Below are positions 1 through 7,596 of a stretch of DNA of 64,000 nt, in pieces. The translations under genes and the position numbers were made by a program. Source of the DNA: Lachnospiraceae bacterium (GTDB lineage Bacteria > Bacillota > Clostridia > Lachnospirales > Lachnospiraceae). Location: the NCBI GenBank assembly GCA_022510685.1, contig JAFLTA010000003.1:1-64000 (forward strand), in the 5' to 3' direction. How positions within the stretch are numbered: the stretch's first letter is position 1; every line of letters starts with the position of its first letter. The notes under the pieces are model-generated. The model searched no databases and was not told where the DNA came from. It saw nothing but the letters and a program-made list of their open reading frames with translations.

Positions 1-323
1 CCAGCAGTGTGAGAGTACATTTATATAATTATTTAAGAATGATTTTTCGCTATAGTGAATGAGGAAAATAAGACAGAGCCTTTTTTCTAAATTTGTTTTG
101 TTCGTGATGTTTTGATAATGACAAATCTCCGATTATGGAGGTATTAATGACTATAAGTAACTCGGCAAATCAGAGTTGATTTTTTTGTGGTATGTTTTTG
201 AATAATCTATCATATTCCTGCACATATTATTTTCATGATAAATTAAAATGCAGAAAGTCTCTTTATAGATGAGACTGGCACAAAGATTGCCAATCGTAAT
301 TCAGAGCAAAAAAGGAGAGAATC
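1..323. other. Gene-free leader at window start
   Basis: I see no convincing coding region here. AT-rich sequence with one weak hairpin (AACTC at 159-163, GAGTT at 173-177) followed by GATTTTTTT, which could be the terminator of a gene lying before the window. The last 20 bases carry the AAAGGAG ribosome binding site of the next gene. Confidence 0.4.
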
Positions 324-509
324 ATGAAAAAAACAGAAAAAAAGAAACCGGTTCAGACCATGCCGAAGGGTGTCTGGGAAAGTCCTCATGCAGACGAATT
401 TGACGATAATATAAGCGATGTAAAAAATATTGTAAAGAATTTACAGGTTTACGCTGATTCCGGTAGCGAATATGACAGCCGCAGAGAGGCGGAAGGAAAG
501 AAAAAATAA
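324..509 (+). CDS. Small hypothetical protein, 61 aa
   Basis: Very hydrophilic, Lys-rich at both ends (starts MKKTEKKK, ends EGKKK), with an acidic middle containing DEFDDN and a short amphipathic stretch SDVKNIVKNLQVYA. No signal peptide, membrane segment or cysteines. AAAGGAGAG lies about 8 nt before the ATG and a good terminator follows 12 nt after the stop, so it looks like a single-gene transcript. I do not recognise the family. A small cytoplasmic, possibly sporulation-linked protein is conceivable given the SASP and SCIFF genes just downstream, but this rests on context only. Confidence 0.65.
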   Translation: MKKTEKKKPVQTMPKGVWESPHADEFDDNISDVKNIVKNLQVYADSGSEYDSRREAEGKKK

Positions 510-521
510 TACAGTATTAAT

Positions 522-553
522 GGGGCAAACTGCAAAGTTTGCCCCTTGTTATT
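522..553 (+). terminator. Rho-independent terminator
   Basis: Perfect 10-bp stem GGGGCAAACT / AGTTTGCCCC with a 4-nt loop, followed by TTGTTATTCTT. It ends the transcript of the 61-aa gene. Confidence 0.8.
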
Positions 554-670
554 CTTATCATAAGCGAATATAATGATACTAGCGATGCTTTGCATCAATC
601 GGATTTATCGCCCGCGTTCTTAAGGAATGATAGGGCTTAGCATTATATTTACAACAAGGAGGTACCGCTT

Positions 671-1576
671 ATGGAACAGCAGATATTTACGAACGAGGTG
701 ATTTTGTCATGGCTGCAGTATTATGCAGGCAATACGACCATTGATTTGGAGCACGTAAAAATAATCGATATTACCAAGAAAAATAAAAATATTATTCCCA
801 CGGTGGAGTCACACAAAACTACCATGGTGTTTACCAATGCGGGAATGGATGATATCTTTTACCGCCTGTGGAATGCAGGTTTGGGTGAGTGTGATGTGTG
901 GTACAACGAAGGATCTGAGCCGGAAGGGGAAATCTTTAATAAAAAAGTGAAGGACATGATTGACCGCGGGATTAACGCATCGGCGGGAATGTTGATTGTA
1001 AATCCCAATGCACGGAATACAGCTAAAATCGGAATGGGTAATGAATTATTCCGCAAAGGCTCCATCCACTATGTGGGCAGTGAGATACGTGCAGTGATTT
1101 TGAATAAGATGTTGGTGGACACACAGGATGATATTTGTGTCATCAGCGGAGAAAGTATTGCCATTGAAGCGGCTCTCATTGCGGCAGAGGGCACGGTGAT
1201 TGCCGTAGAGTATAATGGTGCAGACCGTGATACGATGGAGGATAATGTGGACCATTTCGGGTTGCAGAATGTGATCATCGTAGACCGTGTGGACGAGGAC
1301 AGCATGAAGGATTGTCCGGTTCCGTCATTGGTATTTATGGTGGCATCTGCCAGCATGGAAAAGGAACTTAGCTATCTGACGAAAATAAATCCTGAGATTC
1401 GTGTTGTAATCTACACGTTAGATTTCAAGGTGGCGGCAACGGCAGCAGAAATATTGGATAAATATGGCGTGACAGATGTGGATACTATCCAGATTTCCGT
1501 TTCCCGCCTGGGAAGTAACAATGCGTTTAAGCAGCAGCCGTCTCCGTGGATTATTACGGGGCATGGTAATAAGTAG
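671..1576 (+). CDS. Degenerate CbiE/CbiT-like (precorrin methyltransferase-like) protein
   Basis: 301 aa with an AAGGAGG ribosome binding site. Residues about 50-115 resemble the C-terminal half of CbiE (precorrin-6Y C5-methyltransferase), with a VFTNAG...WNAGLGECDVWYNEG pattern. Residues about 136-300 resemble CbiT (decarboxylating C15-methyltransferase), with GSEIRAVILNKM and then DICVISGESIAIEAALIA. Canonical CbiT has a Gly-rich SAM loop like DIGAGTGSVSIEAA; here it is shortened to VISGESIAIEAA, so SAM binding may be weakened or lost. No other cobalamin genes are nearby; the neighbours are sporulation-related. It could be a repurposed paralogue. The family resemblance is fairly clear; the function is unknown. 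Confidence 0.7.
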   Translation: MEQQIFTNEVILSWLQYYAGNTTIDLEHVKIIDITKKNKNIIPTVESHKTTMVFTNAGMDDIFYRLWNAGLGECDVWYNEGSEPEGEIFNKKVKDMIDRGINASAGMLIVNPNARNTAKIGMGNELFRKGSIHYVGSEIRAVILNKMLVDTQDDICVISGESIAIEAALIAAEGTVIAVEYNGADRDTMEDNVDHFGLQNVIIVDRVDEDSMKDCPVPSLVFMVASASMEKELSYLTKINPEIRVVIYTLDFKVAATAAEILDKYGVTDVDTIQISVSRLGSNNAFKQQPSPWIITGHGNK

Positions 1577-1621
1577 AGCATATATACATAGAGAAATACG
1601 AAATTTTGCCTAAATCTACCA

Positions 1622-1650
1622 ACATATTTTTTCTCCTTTATCGCATACTA
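1622..1650 (+). promoter_or_regulatory. Possible sigma-G-type promoter of the SASP gene
   Basis: CATACTA at 1644-1650 matches the forespore sigma-G/F -10 consensus (CATWMTA), and ACATA at 1622-1626 is a plausible -35 with a 17-bp spacer. The downstream gene encodes a SASP, a class normally transcribed by sigma-G. Pattern match only. Confidence 0.45.
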
Positions 1651-1763
1651 GTACCATGATAAGCGAAGAACATCACTTATCAAATCCCGGTGAAATATCA
1701 ATCTTCGCATGTTAGGTATGCGCAGAATCAAGTTTACCGGAAAATAAAAAAGGAGGAAAAACC

Positions 1764-1970
1764 ATGACAAGCAATAAGAGTTCTAGAATGGAAGTGCCAC
1801 AGGCTAAAGCAGCTATGGACAAATTCAAAATGGAAGTTGCTAACGAGTTAGGAGTACCTTTGAAGAACGGTTACAATGGTGACCTTACTTCTGCTCAGAA
1901 TGGTTCCGTTGGTGGCGAGATGGTAAGACAGATGATCAAGCGTCAGGAGCAGGCTATGGCTGGTGAGTAA
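1764..1970 (+). CDS. Alpha/beta-type small acid-soluble spore protein
   Basis: 68 aa. It contains both family signatures: the KMEVANELGVPL helix, which includes the GPR-protease cleavage region, and LTSAQNGSVGGEMVRQMI. Family members coat and protect DNA in dormant spores and are degraded by the protease GPR at germination to supply amino acids. Preceded by AAAGGAGG and a sigma-G-like promoter, followed by a long hairpin terminator, so it is monocistronic. This is the best single indication that the organism forms endospores. Confidence 0.96.
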   Translation: MTSNKSSRMEVPQAKAAMDKFKMEVANELGVPLKNGYNGDLTSAQNGSVGGEMVRQMIKRQEQAMAGE

Positions 1971-2011
1971 TCACAGCGTAAGCGTAGACATTTAGCTTAA
2001 CCAACAAATGG

Positions 2012-2065
2012 GAAAGGGGTAAATGTGTTTTCCTACGGGAAAATCATCTACCTCTTTCTTTTATA
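2012..2065 (+). terminator. Terminator of the SASP gene
   Basis: Long stem pairing GAAAGGGGTAAATG with CATCTACCTCTTTC (one wobble, one mismatch), with an inner TTTTC/GGAAAA hairpin, ending in a T-rich run. Confidence 0.75.
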
Positions 2066-2084
2066 TAAAAAATAAAGTTTTTTA

Positions 2085-2112
2085 TTGTAATTTTTTTCAA
2101 ATATGTTACAAT
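2085..2112 (+). promoter_or_regulatory. Putative sigma-A promoter for the SCIFF gene
   Basis: TTGTAA at 2085-2090 and TACAAT at 2107-2112 with a 16-bp spacer, in an AT-rich tract about 95 nt upstream of the SCIFF start codon. Confidence 0.5.
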
Positions 2113-2206
2113 ATTGTTTGTATGATGTGAGAGTATGAAGCAAACATCATGATTGAGAGCTGAATGATGCGTTCAGTTATTATACATAATTTGGAGGATA
2201 TTTACT

Positions 2207-2356
2207 ATGAAGCATATCAAAACTATGAATCGTGGGAATTTAAGTGCAACTGCTAAAAAAGGTGGCTGTGGTAAGTGTCAGGCATCCTGTCAGTCTGCCT
2301 GCAAGACTTCCTGTACAGTAGGAAATCAGCGTTGTGCAAATGAGGAGAACAAATAG
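2207..2356 (+). CDS. scfA: SCIFF six-cysteine ribosomal peptide precursor
   Basis: 49 aa, beginning MKHIKTMNRGNLSATAKKGG. The C-terminal half has six Cys at residues 21, 24, 28, 32, 36 and 43 in the pattern CGKCQASCQSACKTSC followed by TVGNQRC. This is the SCIFF family (six cysteines in forty-five residues), a peptide nearly universal in Clostridia. The adjacent radical SAM enzyme is known to form a Cys-to-Thr thioether in this family; T37 directly follows C36 and is a candidate acceptor region. GGAGG lies 10 nt before the ATG. The mature peptide's biological role remains unknown. Confidence 0.95.
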   Translation: MKHIKTMNRGNLSATAKKGGCGKCQASCQSACKTSCTVGNQRCANEENK

Positions 2357-2373
2357 TTTTATACAAAAATTGA

Positions 2374-2449
2374 GGTGCAAAACGCTATCTTGCACCAAAA
2401 TTCTACAAAAAACGACAAATGGCTGTTACAGTATATGTAGCAGCCATTT
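2374..2449 (+). terminator. Two tandem hairpins between SCIFF peptide and maturase genes
   Basis: First stem GGTGCAA (2374-2380) with TTGCACC (2390-2396). Second stem AAATGGCTG (2417-2425) with CAGCCATTT (2441-2449), extended by an inner TAC/GTA. The second is followed by TTATCTGATG. They probably attenuate transcription so that the peptide is made in excess over its modifying enzyme. Confidence 0.6.
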
Positions 2450-2472
2450 TATCTGATGAAAGGAAATGAGGC

Positions 2473-3837
2473 ATGATACATAAGTTTAAGGCAAAAGAGT
2501 GGAACATCCTTCTGGATGTAAACAGCGGTGCCGTGCATATGATAGACGATGTCACATACGACTTGCTGGATTTAGTGAAACCGCCCTTTGCCCCGGAATG
2601 TCCTGCTGATGTTTTGGAGTCATTGTCAGGGAACTATTCTGTGCAGGAATTGAGGGAGGCATATGAAGATGTGGTAGAGCTTTATGAGCAAAAACTATTA
2701 TATAGCGATGATGTTTATGGTGATTTTGCCAATACAGCAGTGGAATCTCCCATAAAGGCTATGTGTCTTCACATTGCGCATGACTGTAATCTGCGTTGTA
2801 AATACTGTTTTGCATCTACAGGTGATTTCGGCACGGGACGTAAGCTGATGCCGATAGAAACCGGTAAGGCTGCCATTGATTTTTTGTTGGAGCATTCCAC
2901 GGGGAGAGAGAATTTAGAAGTGGATTTTTTTGGCGGTGAGCCATTGATGAATTTTGATGTGGTGAAAGAGATTGTTGCCTATGCCCGCAGTAAGGAGGAG
3001 GAGTACCACAAAAATTTCCGTTTTACCATAACCACAAACGGTCTGCTTTTAACGGACGATAAGATTGATTTTATCAATGAGGAAATGTCAAATGTGGTAT
3101 TGTCCATAGACGGCCGAAAGGAAGTCAATGATAAGATGCGGGTCAAGGTGGACGGCAGTGGCTGTTATGACCGTATTGTAGAAAATTACAAAAAGCTGGT
3201 ATCAAAGCGTGGAGATAAGGAATATTATGTACGCGGAACATATACAAAGTACAATCTGGATTTTGCGGAGGATGTCATGCATTTGTACCGTGCCGGATTT
3301 GATCAGGTTTCCGTTGAGCCGGTAATGGAAGATGACAGTGTGGAATATGCAATTACCGAAAAGGACTTGGAGCAGATTTATGCGGAGTATGATAAATTGG
3401 TGGATGAGATTGCCGAAATCAAGGAACAGGGTGGAACTATCAATTTCTTTCATTTCATGATAGATCTGGACCAGGGACCCTGTGTGATTAAACGACTGCG
3501 GGGATGCGGCAGCGGTAACGAGTATGTGGCGATTACTCCCGATGGTGATATTTATCCGTGCCATCAGTTTGTGGGACATGAGGAGTATTGCATGGGAAGC
3601 TTAAGTGAGCATACCTTCCGTGAAGACATAAAAAAAGAATTTGCCGGATGTCATGTGTATTCCAAGCCGTCATGTGGAGACTGCTGGGCGAAGTTTTATT
3701 GCAGTGGTGGCTGTAATGCAAACAATTACATATATAATGGAGATATACATGATGCCCATGAACTGTCGTGTAAAATCATGCGAAAGCGTCTTGAGTGTGC
3801 TATCGTAAGTCAGTTGAGGGAGATGTTAGAGACTTAG
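2473..3837 (+). CDS. scfB: SCIFF peptide radical SAM maturase (thioether-forming)
   Basis: 454 aa. The N-terminal ~90 residues (MIHKFKAKEWNILLDVNSGA...) form a peptide-recognition-like domain. The radical SAM core follows with CNLRCKYC (CxxxCxxC) around residue 107. The C-terminal SPASM-type region has Cys-rich motifs GCGSGNEY, YPCHQF and CGDCWAKFYCSGGCNAN that bind auxiliary [4Fe-4S] clusters. Known family members install a thioether link in SCIFF. It lies 116 nt downstream of the peptide gene and is followed by a strong terminator, so the two form a compact RiPP locus with no exporter or protease in sight. Confidence 0.95.
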   Translation: MIHKFKAKEWNILLDVNSGAVHMIDDVTYDLLDLVKPPFAPECPADVLESLSGNYSVQELREAYEDVVELYEQKLLYSDDVYGDFANTAVESPIKAMCLHIAHDCNLRCKYCFASTGDFGTGRKLMPIETGKAAIDFLLEHSTGRENLEVDFFGGEPLMNFDVVKEIVAYARSKEEEYHKNFRFTITTNGLLLTDDKIDFINEEMSNVVLSIDGRKEVNDKMRVKVDGSGCYDRIVENYKKLVSKRGDKEYYVRGTYTKYNLDFAEDVMHLYRAGFDQVSVEPVMEDDSVEYAITEKDLEQIYAEYDKLVDEIAEIKEQGGTINFFHFMIDLDQGPCVIKRLRGCGSGNEYVAITPDGDIYPCHQFVGHEEYCMGSLSEHTFREDIKKEFAGCHVYSKPSCGDCWAKFYCSGGCNANNYIYNGDIHDAHELSCKIMRKRLECAIVSQLREMLET

Positions 3838-3838
3838 A

Positions 3839-3877
3839 AAAAACAAAATCCGGAAGTGTTCCGGATTTTGTTTTTGT
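3839..3877 (+). terminator. Strong terminator after the SCIFF maturase
   Basis: AAAACAAAATCCGGAA pairs with TTCCGGATTTTGTTTT around a 3-nt loop. The A-rich 5' arm and T-rich 3' arm make it potentially bidirectional. Confidence 0.88.
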
Positions 3878-3907
3878 AAGTAACATATAATTTGAGTATG
3901 AAATATA

Positions 3908-3976
3908 GATTATTGGTGTTGCAAACACATATACTTGCGTTGATTTAGCCCCGAAGGGGCTTTTGGCACCCGAATC
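3908..3976 (-). repeat. Short relative of the MITE-like element at 52790
   Basis: About 69 bp. Its end, ACTTGCGTTGATTTAGCC followed by the CCCCGAAGGGG hairpin and CTTTTGGCACCCGAATC, closely matches the reverse complement of the left half of the 52790-52908 element (ACTTGCGTCATTTTAGCC ... CTTTTGACACCTGAA). The other end, GATTATTGGTGTTGCAAA, resembles the terminal inverted repeat. The middle of the longer element is missing. It abuts the stop codon of the minus-strand gene that follows, so its GC hairpin could serve as that gene's terminator. Confidence 0.65.
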
Positions 3977-4531
3977 TTATATTAAAACTTCCAGCAAATA
4001 AACGTTGGATGGCATATCAATTACGGAAATAGGATGGTTTTCGTCTCCGTAGGCATTCTTAGCAAAAATAGCACAGATTTCTTCGTGTGTCTCTGTGGTA
4101 TATTTTAAGGATAGCGCTCTGGCTAAACGATTAAAAATGACAGGAGCAATGAATTTTCCCCATTCTGTCACATCCTTTTCGTTTAATGTCTGTGGTGTGA
4201 TTTCAACTGTTTTTTCCGTCACTGTATTAAATGCAGTCAGTTTGAGATAGCCTGTGTCCTCTGCTATCTGGCAACGCAGTTCGCATAATTCATCTGTACT
4301 TTTCCTGAACTCCATACTTTCTAACAGTGAGGATTCTACTGCTATCAATGGATCAAACAAATCTCTCATGATATGATTATCGCCTGTAATCAAGTGAATC
4401 AGCTTATCAATACTCTGCTGGCTCATGACATCACTGTTGACGGAATTTTTATTTGAATTTAAGAAAGTCACTAAAATATCGATTTCCTCTTGGCTAAGCA
4501 GAGAAAAACTTTGTGTCTGCACATCTTTCAT
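3977..4531 (-). CDS. Hypothetical protein, 184 aa, with FliM/FliY-like N-terminal motif
   Basis: Start chosen at 4531 because GGGAGG lies 8 nt upstream of that ATG (MKDVQTQSF...); the open frame extends 27 codons further upstream without a ribosome binding site. The N-terminus reads SLLSQEEIDILVTFL, resembling the LSQxEIDALL CheY-binding segment of FliM/FliY switch proteins, but the rest shows no flagellar-switch features I recognise. It is mixed alpha/beta and soluble, with few cysteines and no signal peptide. It is transcribed opposite to its neighbours. The motif similarity may be chance. Confidence 0.7.
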   Translation of the reverse strand: MKDVQTQSFSLLSQEEIDILVTFLNSNKNSVNSDVMSQQSIDKLIHLITGDNHIMRDLFDPLIAVESSLLESMEFRKSTDELCELRCQIAEDTGYLKLTAFNTVTEKTVEITPQTLNEKDVTEWGKFIAPVIFNRLARALSLKYTTETHEEICAIFAKNAYGDENHPISVIDMPSNVYLLEVLI

Positions 4532-4703
4532 TATGTATACCTCCCGTTTACTAATGCCCATATCGTACTTCTGTGCACAAATATCACTTCTATTATACAT
4601 GGAATACGACATAGTTTCAACTAAAGATTTGCAAAAATAGGATATATTTTTTATAAATTCGGGAAACTTTATACATAAAATAAAAAAGTGAATGGAGGTT
4701 CGT

Positions 4704-4916
4704 ATGGAGGCGAAAGCAAAAAAGAAGAAAATTAAAGTCAGAACACAGGAGGATATTAAGAAACTGCGCCCGGAGGAGAGAAGGAAATGGGAGGTGGCAG
4801 TGGAGCTGGGGTATTTTGATAAGATTGTAGAGAGCGGCTGGAAATCATTGACATCCAGAGAGAGCGGACAGGTGGGTGGAATATTATCCTCGCGAACGAA
4901 GCATAAGAAAAAGTGA
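4704..4916 (+). CDS. SASP-like protein (SspF/alpha-beta-related)
   Basis: 70 aa from the ATG at 4704, chosen because GGAGG sits 5 nt before it (an ATG at 4692 overlaps that site). The Lys-rich N-terminus is followed by WEVAVELGYFDKIVESGW and SLTSRESGQVGGILSSR. This parallels the ELG...GW...LTSRE.G.VGG architecture of alpha/beta-type SASPs and minor SspF-type proteins. It probably binds DNA in spores. Family assignment is good; it is more basic and more divergent than the SASP at 1764. Confidence 0.82.
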   Translation: MEAKAKKKKIKVRTQEDIKKLRPEERRKWEVAVELGYFDKIVESGWKSLTSRESGQVGGILSSRTKHKKK

Positions 4917-5015
4917 GGAAGTACCGTTGTTTTACTTTTGAATCGAAAGATGATACACTGAAATCTGTATAGTAAAAATTAACAAAATTACATTCGATGA
5001 CAGATGGAGGCTCAC

Positions 5016-5681
5016 ATGAAAGAATATAATGACTTGCTGGAGGCAGCGAAAACTTTTGAATCTCAAAAGGCATTTCTGTTTGATATGGATGGATTAATAT
5101 TTGATACAGAGCAAATTTTTATGGAGCAATTAGCCGTTGTCATGAAAGAGCGGGGGTATACGCTGACAAAGGACATTTATTGCAAAACTCTGGGAATGAC
5201 CGGAAAGGCACTAAAAGAGTTGATGTGTGGGATTTACGGGGAGGACTATCCCTTTCAGGAAACAGGGCATGAGAGTAGAGAGCGGGTTTCTGTCATTGCG
5301 GAGACTGTGGGTTTAAGAGTGAAGCCGCAGATTCGAGAGTTATTAGCGTGGTTACAGATGGAAGGGAAAAAGTGTGCGGTGGTTTCCTCTACCCGCTCGG
5401 AGTACGTTAGAAAATATTTGGACTTAGCAGGATTGTCAGAGTATTTTGTGGAAATCATCGGTGGTGAAATGGTGGAAAAATCCAAGCCGGAGCCGGATAT
5501 TTTTCTCCTGGGATGTGAACATCTTGGAGTCGCGCCGGAAATGGCTGTGGTATTAGAGGACTCTGAAAACGGCATCCGTGGTGCATCCCGTGCGGGGATA
5601 GCTACTATCTGTATTCCGGATTTGAAAGAGCCGGACGAGTCTGTGCATTCTATGATTACGGCACTGGTACACTCTGCATAG
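5016..5681 (+). CDS. HAD-superfamily hydrolase (phosphoglycolate phosphatase / beta-phosphoglucomutase-like)
   Basis: 221 aa, starting at the ATG 5 nt after GGAGG. HAD motif I is FDMDGLIFDT, motif II is VVSSTRSEYV, the motif III lysine is in KSKPEPDIF and motif IV is VLEDSENGI. A helical cap lies between motifs I and II (subclass I). Such enzymes dephosphorylate small sugar phosphates or isomerise them; the GLIFDTE variant fits the PGMB/phosphatase group but does not fix the substrate. No obvious operon partner. Confidence 0.88.
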   Translation: MKEYNDLLEAAKTFESQKAFLFDMDGLIFDTEQIFMEQLAVVMKERGYTLTKDIYCKTLGMTGKALKELMCGIYGEDYPFQETGHESRERVSVIAETVGLRVKPQIRELLAWLQMEGKKCAVVSSTRSEYVRKYLDLAGLSEYFVEIIGGEMVEKSKPEPDIFLLGCEHLGVAPEMAVVLEDSENGIRGASRAGIATICIPDLKEPDESVHSMITALVHSA

Positions 5682-5759
5682 CGTTATATCGGCATGGTGG
5701 CACCGTAGCACTGACATAATGTGGCAGAGTGGAGCTTTGCTTATGCAGAATCAGGCTTC

Positions 5760-6728
5760 CTATGAGGACTTGTCCTCTTTCTTTAAGTAGGACAGCAGAC
5801 TCTGACAACCCCAAAATGCCACAGCAAAGACGACTGTCAAAAGCAGGGAGGACAGTCCTAAAATCAGGATAGACAGAGATAATATCTTCAAGTAATTAAT
5901 GATACATATTATGTCTAAAATCACCAGGATAAACAATGCTAATACAATATAAACACGCATGGAAACCAGATGAGGACGGAGAGAAGCCGGAGAATGCTTT
6001 TTTTTCTGCGTGATATACCATTCCATGGAGCTTTTTTTTCTGTCGGCAAAGCGCTTGTGAACACTGAAAATGCCAACGGAAAAAAAGAGAATGCAATGGC
6101 TGGTATATATTAAATTATGGATTCCATACAGCATAATCATGATAACATAGATAAAAAATGCGTTGGTAAGATTCATATGCAACAGAACGGAGCATATCTT
6201 GTCCCAAAACAGCGACAGAGCGAGAACTGTCACACCGAGCAAAAGAGCACCGCTGATAATCCGGAAACGCATTAGCCTACCTGACAGAGTTTCTGACGGA
6301 AGCTGTGTGTTGGCTAATAAGCTGCGGGTGTAAGAAGCAACCATATTTTTTCGGAGAACAAACACAAAAATCAATATGGGTACCACACATAGCGGTTTTT
6401 GGATATTTTGTCCTGTCAGGGAAACGAGAACCCATTGGATGACATAAAAGAAGAATAAATCACAGCTTACTTCTGTGCAGAAACCAAGCAGGGTGTAGCC
6501 TGCGAAAAAGAGCTGGTGTCTGCGCAGAAGCTCCTTGCTGTAACGCTGTAAGTTCATTCCCGTCCACTGGCGACAGGGGATCCCTGCGGCTTCTGCCCGT
6601 TCCATGCGCAACTGTTCAGAAGACAAAGTATCCTGTATTTGTTCTTCTGTGAGCAGAGTAGCAGATTCTTCCTGAAACAAGTCTGTTATCTCTTTTAGTG
6701 TCTTACTATAAGCTGTTTCTTCCTGCAT
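5760..6728 (-). CDS. Hypothetical multi-pass membrane protein, 322 aa
   Basis: A cytoplasmic-looking N-terminal segment of about 70 residues (Glu-rich, containing LLTEEQIQDTLSSEQLRMERAE) is followed by about six or seven hydrophobic segments, in two blocks (residues about 75-125 and 150-215, then 255-315) separated by basic loops (KRFADRKKSSMEW). Ends in a charged tail KKEDKSS. I do not recognise the family. It is the last gene of a three-gene minus-strand set with the two proteins at 6798 and 7051, so it may be their membrane partner. Confidence 0.7.
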   Translation of the reverse strand: MQEETAYSKTLKEITDLFQEESATLLTEEQIQDTLSSEQLRMERAEAAGIPCRQWTGMNLQRYSKELLRRHQLFFAGYTLLGFCTEVSCDLFFFYVIQWVLVSLTGQNIQKPLCVVPILIFVFVLRKNMVASYTRSLLANTQLPSETLSGRLMRFRIISGALLLGVTVLALSLFWDKICSVLLHMNLTNAFFIYVIMIMLYGIHNLIYTSHCILFFSVGIFSVHKRFADRKKSSMEWYITQKKKHSPASLRPHLVSMRVYIVLALFILVILDIICIINYLKILSLSILILGLSSLLLTVVFAVAFWGCQSLLSYLKKEDKSS

Positions 6729-6797
6729 TGTAATCTCCGTTCTACCGCCTTAAGCCGGCAGTATATATAACAAAAATAAATAATAATGGAAAACGAT

Positions 6798-7082
6798 TTA
6801 AAAATGCCGGTACTGTTTTAAAAACGGTTTGAGCATTTCGAATTGCTTTCGTCCTTCCGGAGTCATGTTTGCCATAAAAATCTCGGTGAGCAGTTGATTT
6901 TCCTCCGGGGTAAAGCGTATGTTCTCCCGTTCCATTGTTTGCTTCCATTCCAGCAAAACCGGTAGGGCATTGTTTATATTTTTTCCCTGAAGATTTTTGG
7001 TCAGAAGTAAAACCATCTCTTGTTTTTTCGGCTCCATGGCACGGAATCCTTCATGATTCTGCCATTGGGGTTGTTGTGTCAT
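6798..7082 (-). CDS. Hypothetical helical protein, about 94 aa
   Basis: Start set at 7082 (MTQQPQWQNHEGF), where AAAGGA lies 7 nt upstream; a longer frame begins at 7142 without a good site. Predicted mostly helical. It ends with MTPEGRKQFEMLKPFLKQY, resembling the LAPEQKSTFEQLQRIM segment near the C-terminus of the protein encoded just upstream at 7051-7596. The start overlaps the end of that gene by about 32 nt, implying translational coupling. Function unknown. Confidence 0.65.
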   Translation of the reverse strand: MTQQPQWQNHEGFRAMEPKKQEMVLLLTKNLQGKNINNALPVLLEWKQTMERENIRFTPEENQLLTEIFMANMTPEGRKQFEMLKPFLKQYRHF

Positions 7083-7596
7083 AGGATGTCCTTTCCGGTG
7101 TCTGGCACCTTTCATTATACATGATTCGCTGCAACTGTTCAAAGGTTGATTTCTGCTCCGGTGCCAGCTGTGTCAAGAGAAACTCCATCAACTGATTGTT
7201 GGAGTTATTTGTCTGGGCAGCGGACAGTTCGCTATTATTTACGGGATGCGTTTTCTGAAATTCCCGATAACCCCGAAAGAGGCGGTTTGCCTGCAAAACA
7301 TTTAAGAGTGTCTGAATCAAGTCCGATTCTCTGGGGGTGCAATATTCCTGGATAGACAGGAGCATATTTTCCGGATCCGGTTTGTGGGGCACCGGTGAGG
7401 AGTTACCATCCCTGTCTAAGGGGAGTTCTGCTGCCTCTAATCCGTAATCATTTTGTCCCTGCATTCCCCGGGCAGTATGAATCAATGCATCTGCCTGCAG
7501 CACAACCTCAATAGCCCGTCGACTGTCCGGCATTACATAGGGAAGTGCTGCCCGCAGCATTGCCATATGCCTGTTCTGTTCTGGTGGTACCTGCAT
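7051..7596 (-). CDS. Hypothetical protein, 181 aa
   Basis: First gene of the minus-strand trio, with a strong AAAGGAGG ribosome binding site. An N-terminal helical region (HMAMLRAALPYVMPDSRRAIEVVLQA) is followed by a Pro/Gly/Asn-rich linker (about 50-75) and a second helical region ending in LAPEQKSTFEQLQRIM, then a polar tail. Soluble, without cysteine motifs. The shared C-terminal motif with the next gene suggests the two interact or arose by partial duplication. I do not recognise the family. Confidence 0.68.
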   Translation of the reverse strand: MQVPPEQNRHMAMLRAALPYVMPDSRRAIEVVLQADALIHTARGMQGQNDYGLEAAELPLDRDGNSSPVPHKPDPENMLLSIQEYCTPRESDLIQTLLNVLQANRLFRGYREFQKTHPVNNSELSAAQTNNSNNQLMEFLLTQLAPEQKSTFEQLQRIMYNERCQTPERTSYDTTTPMAES

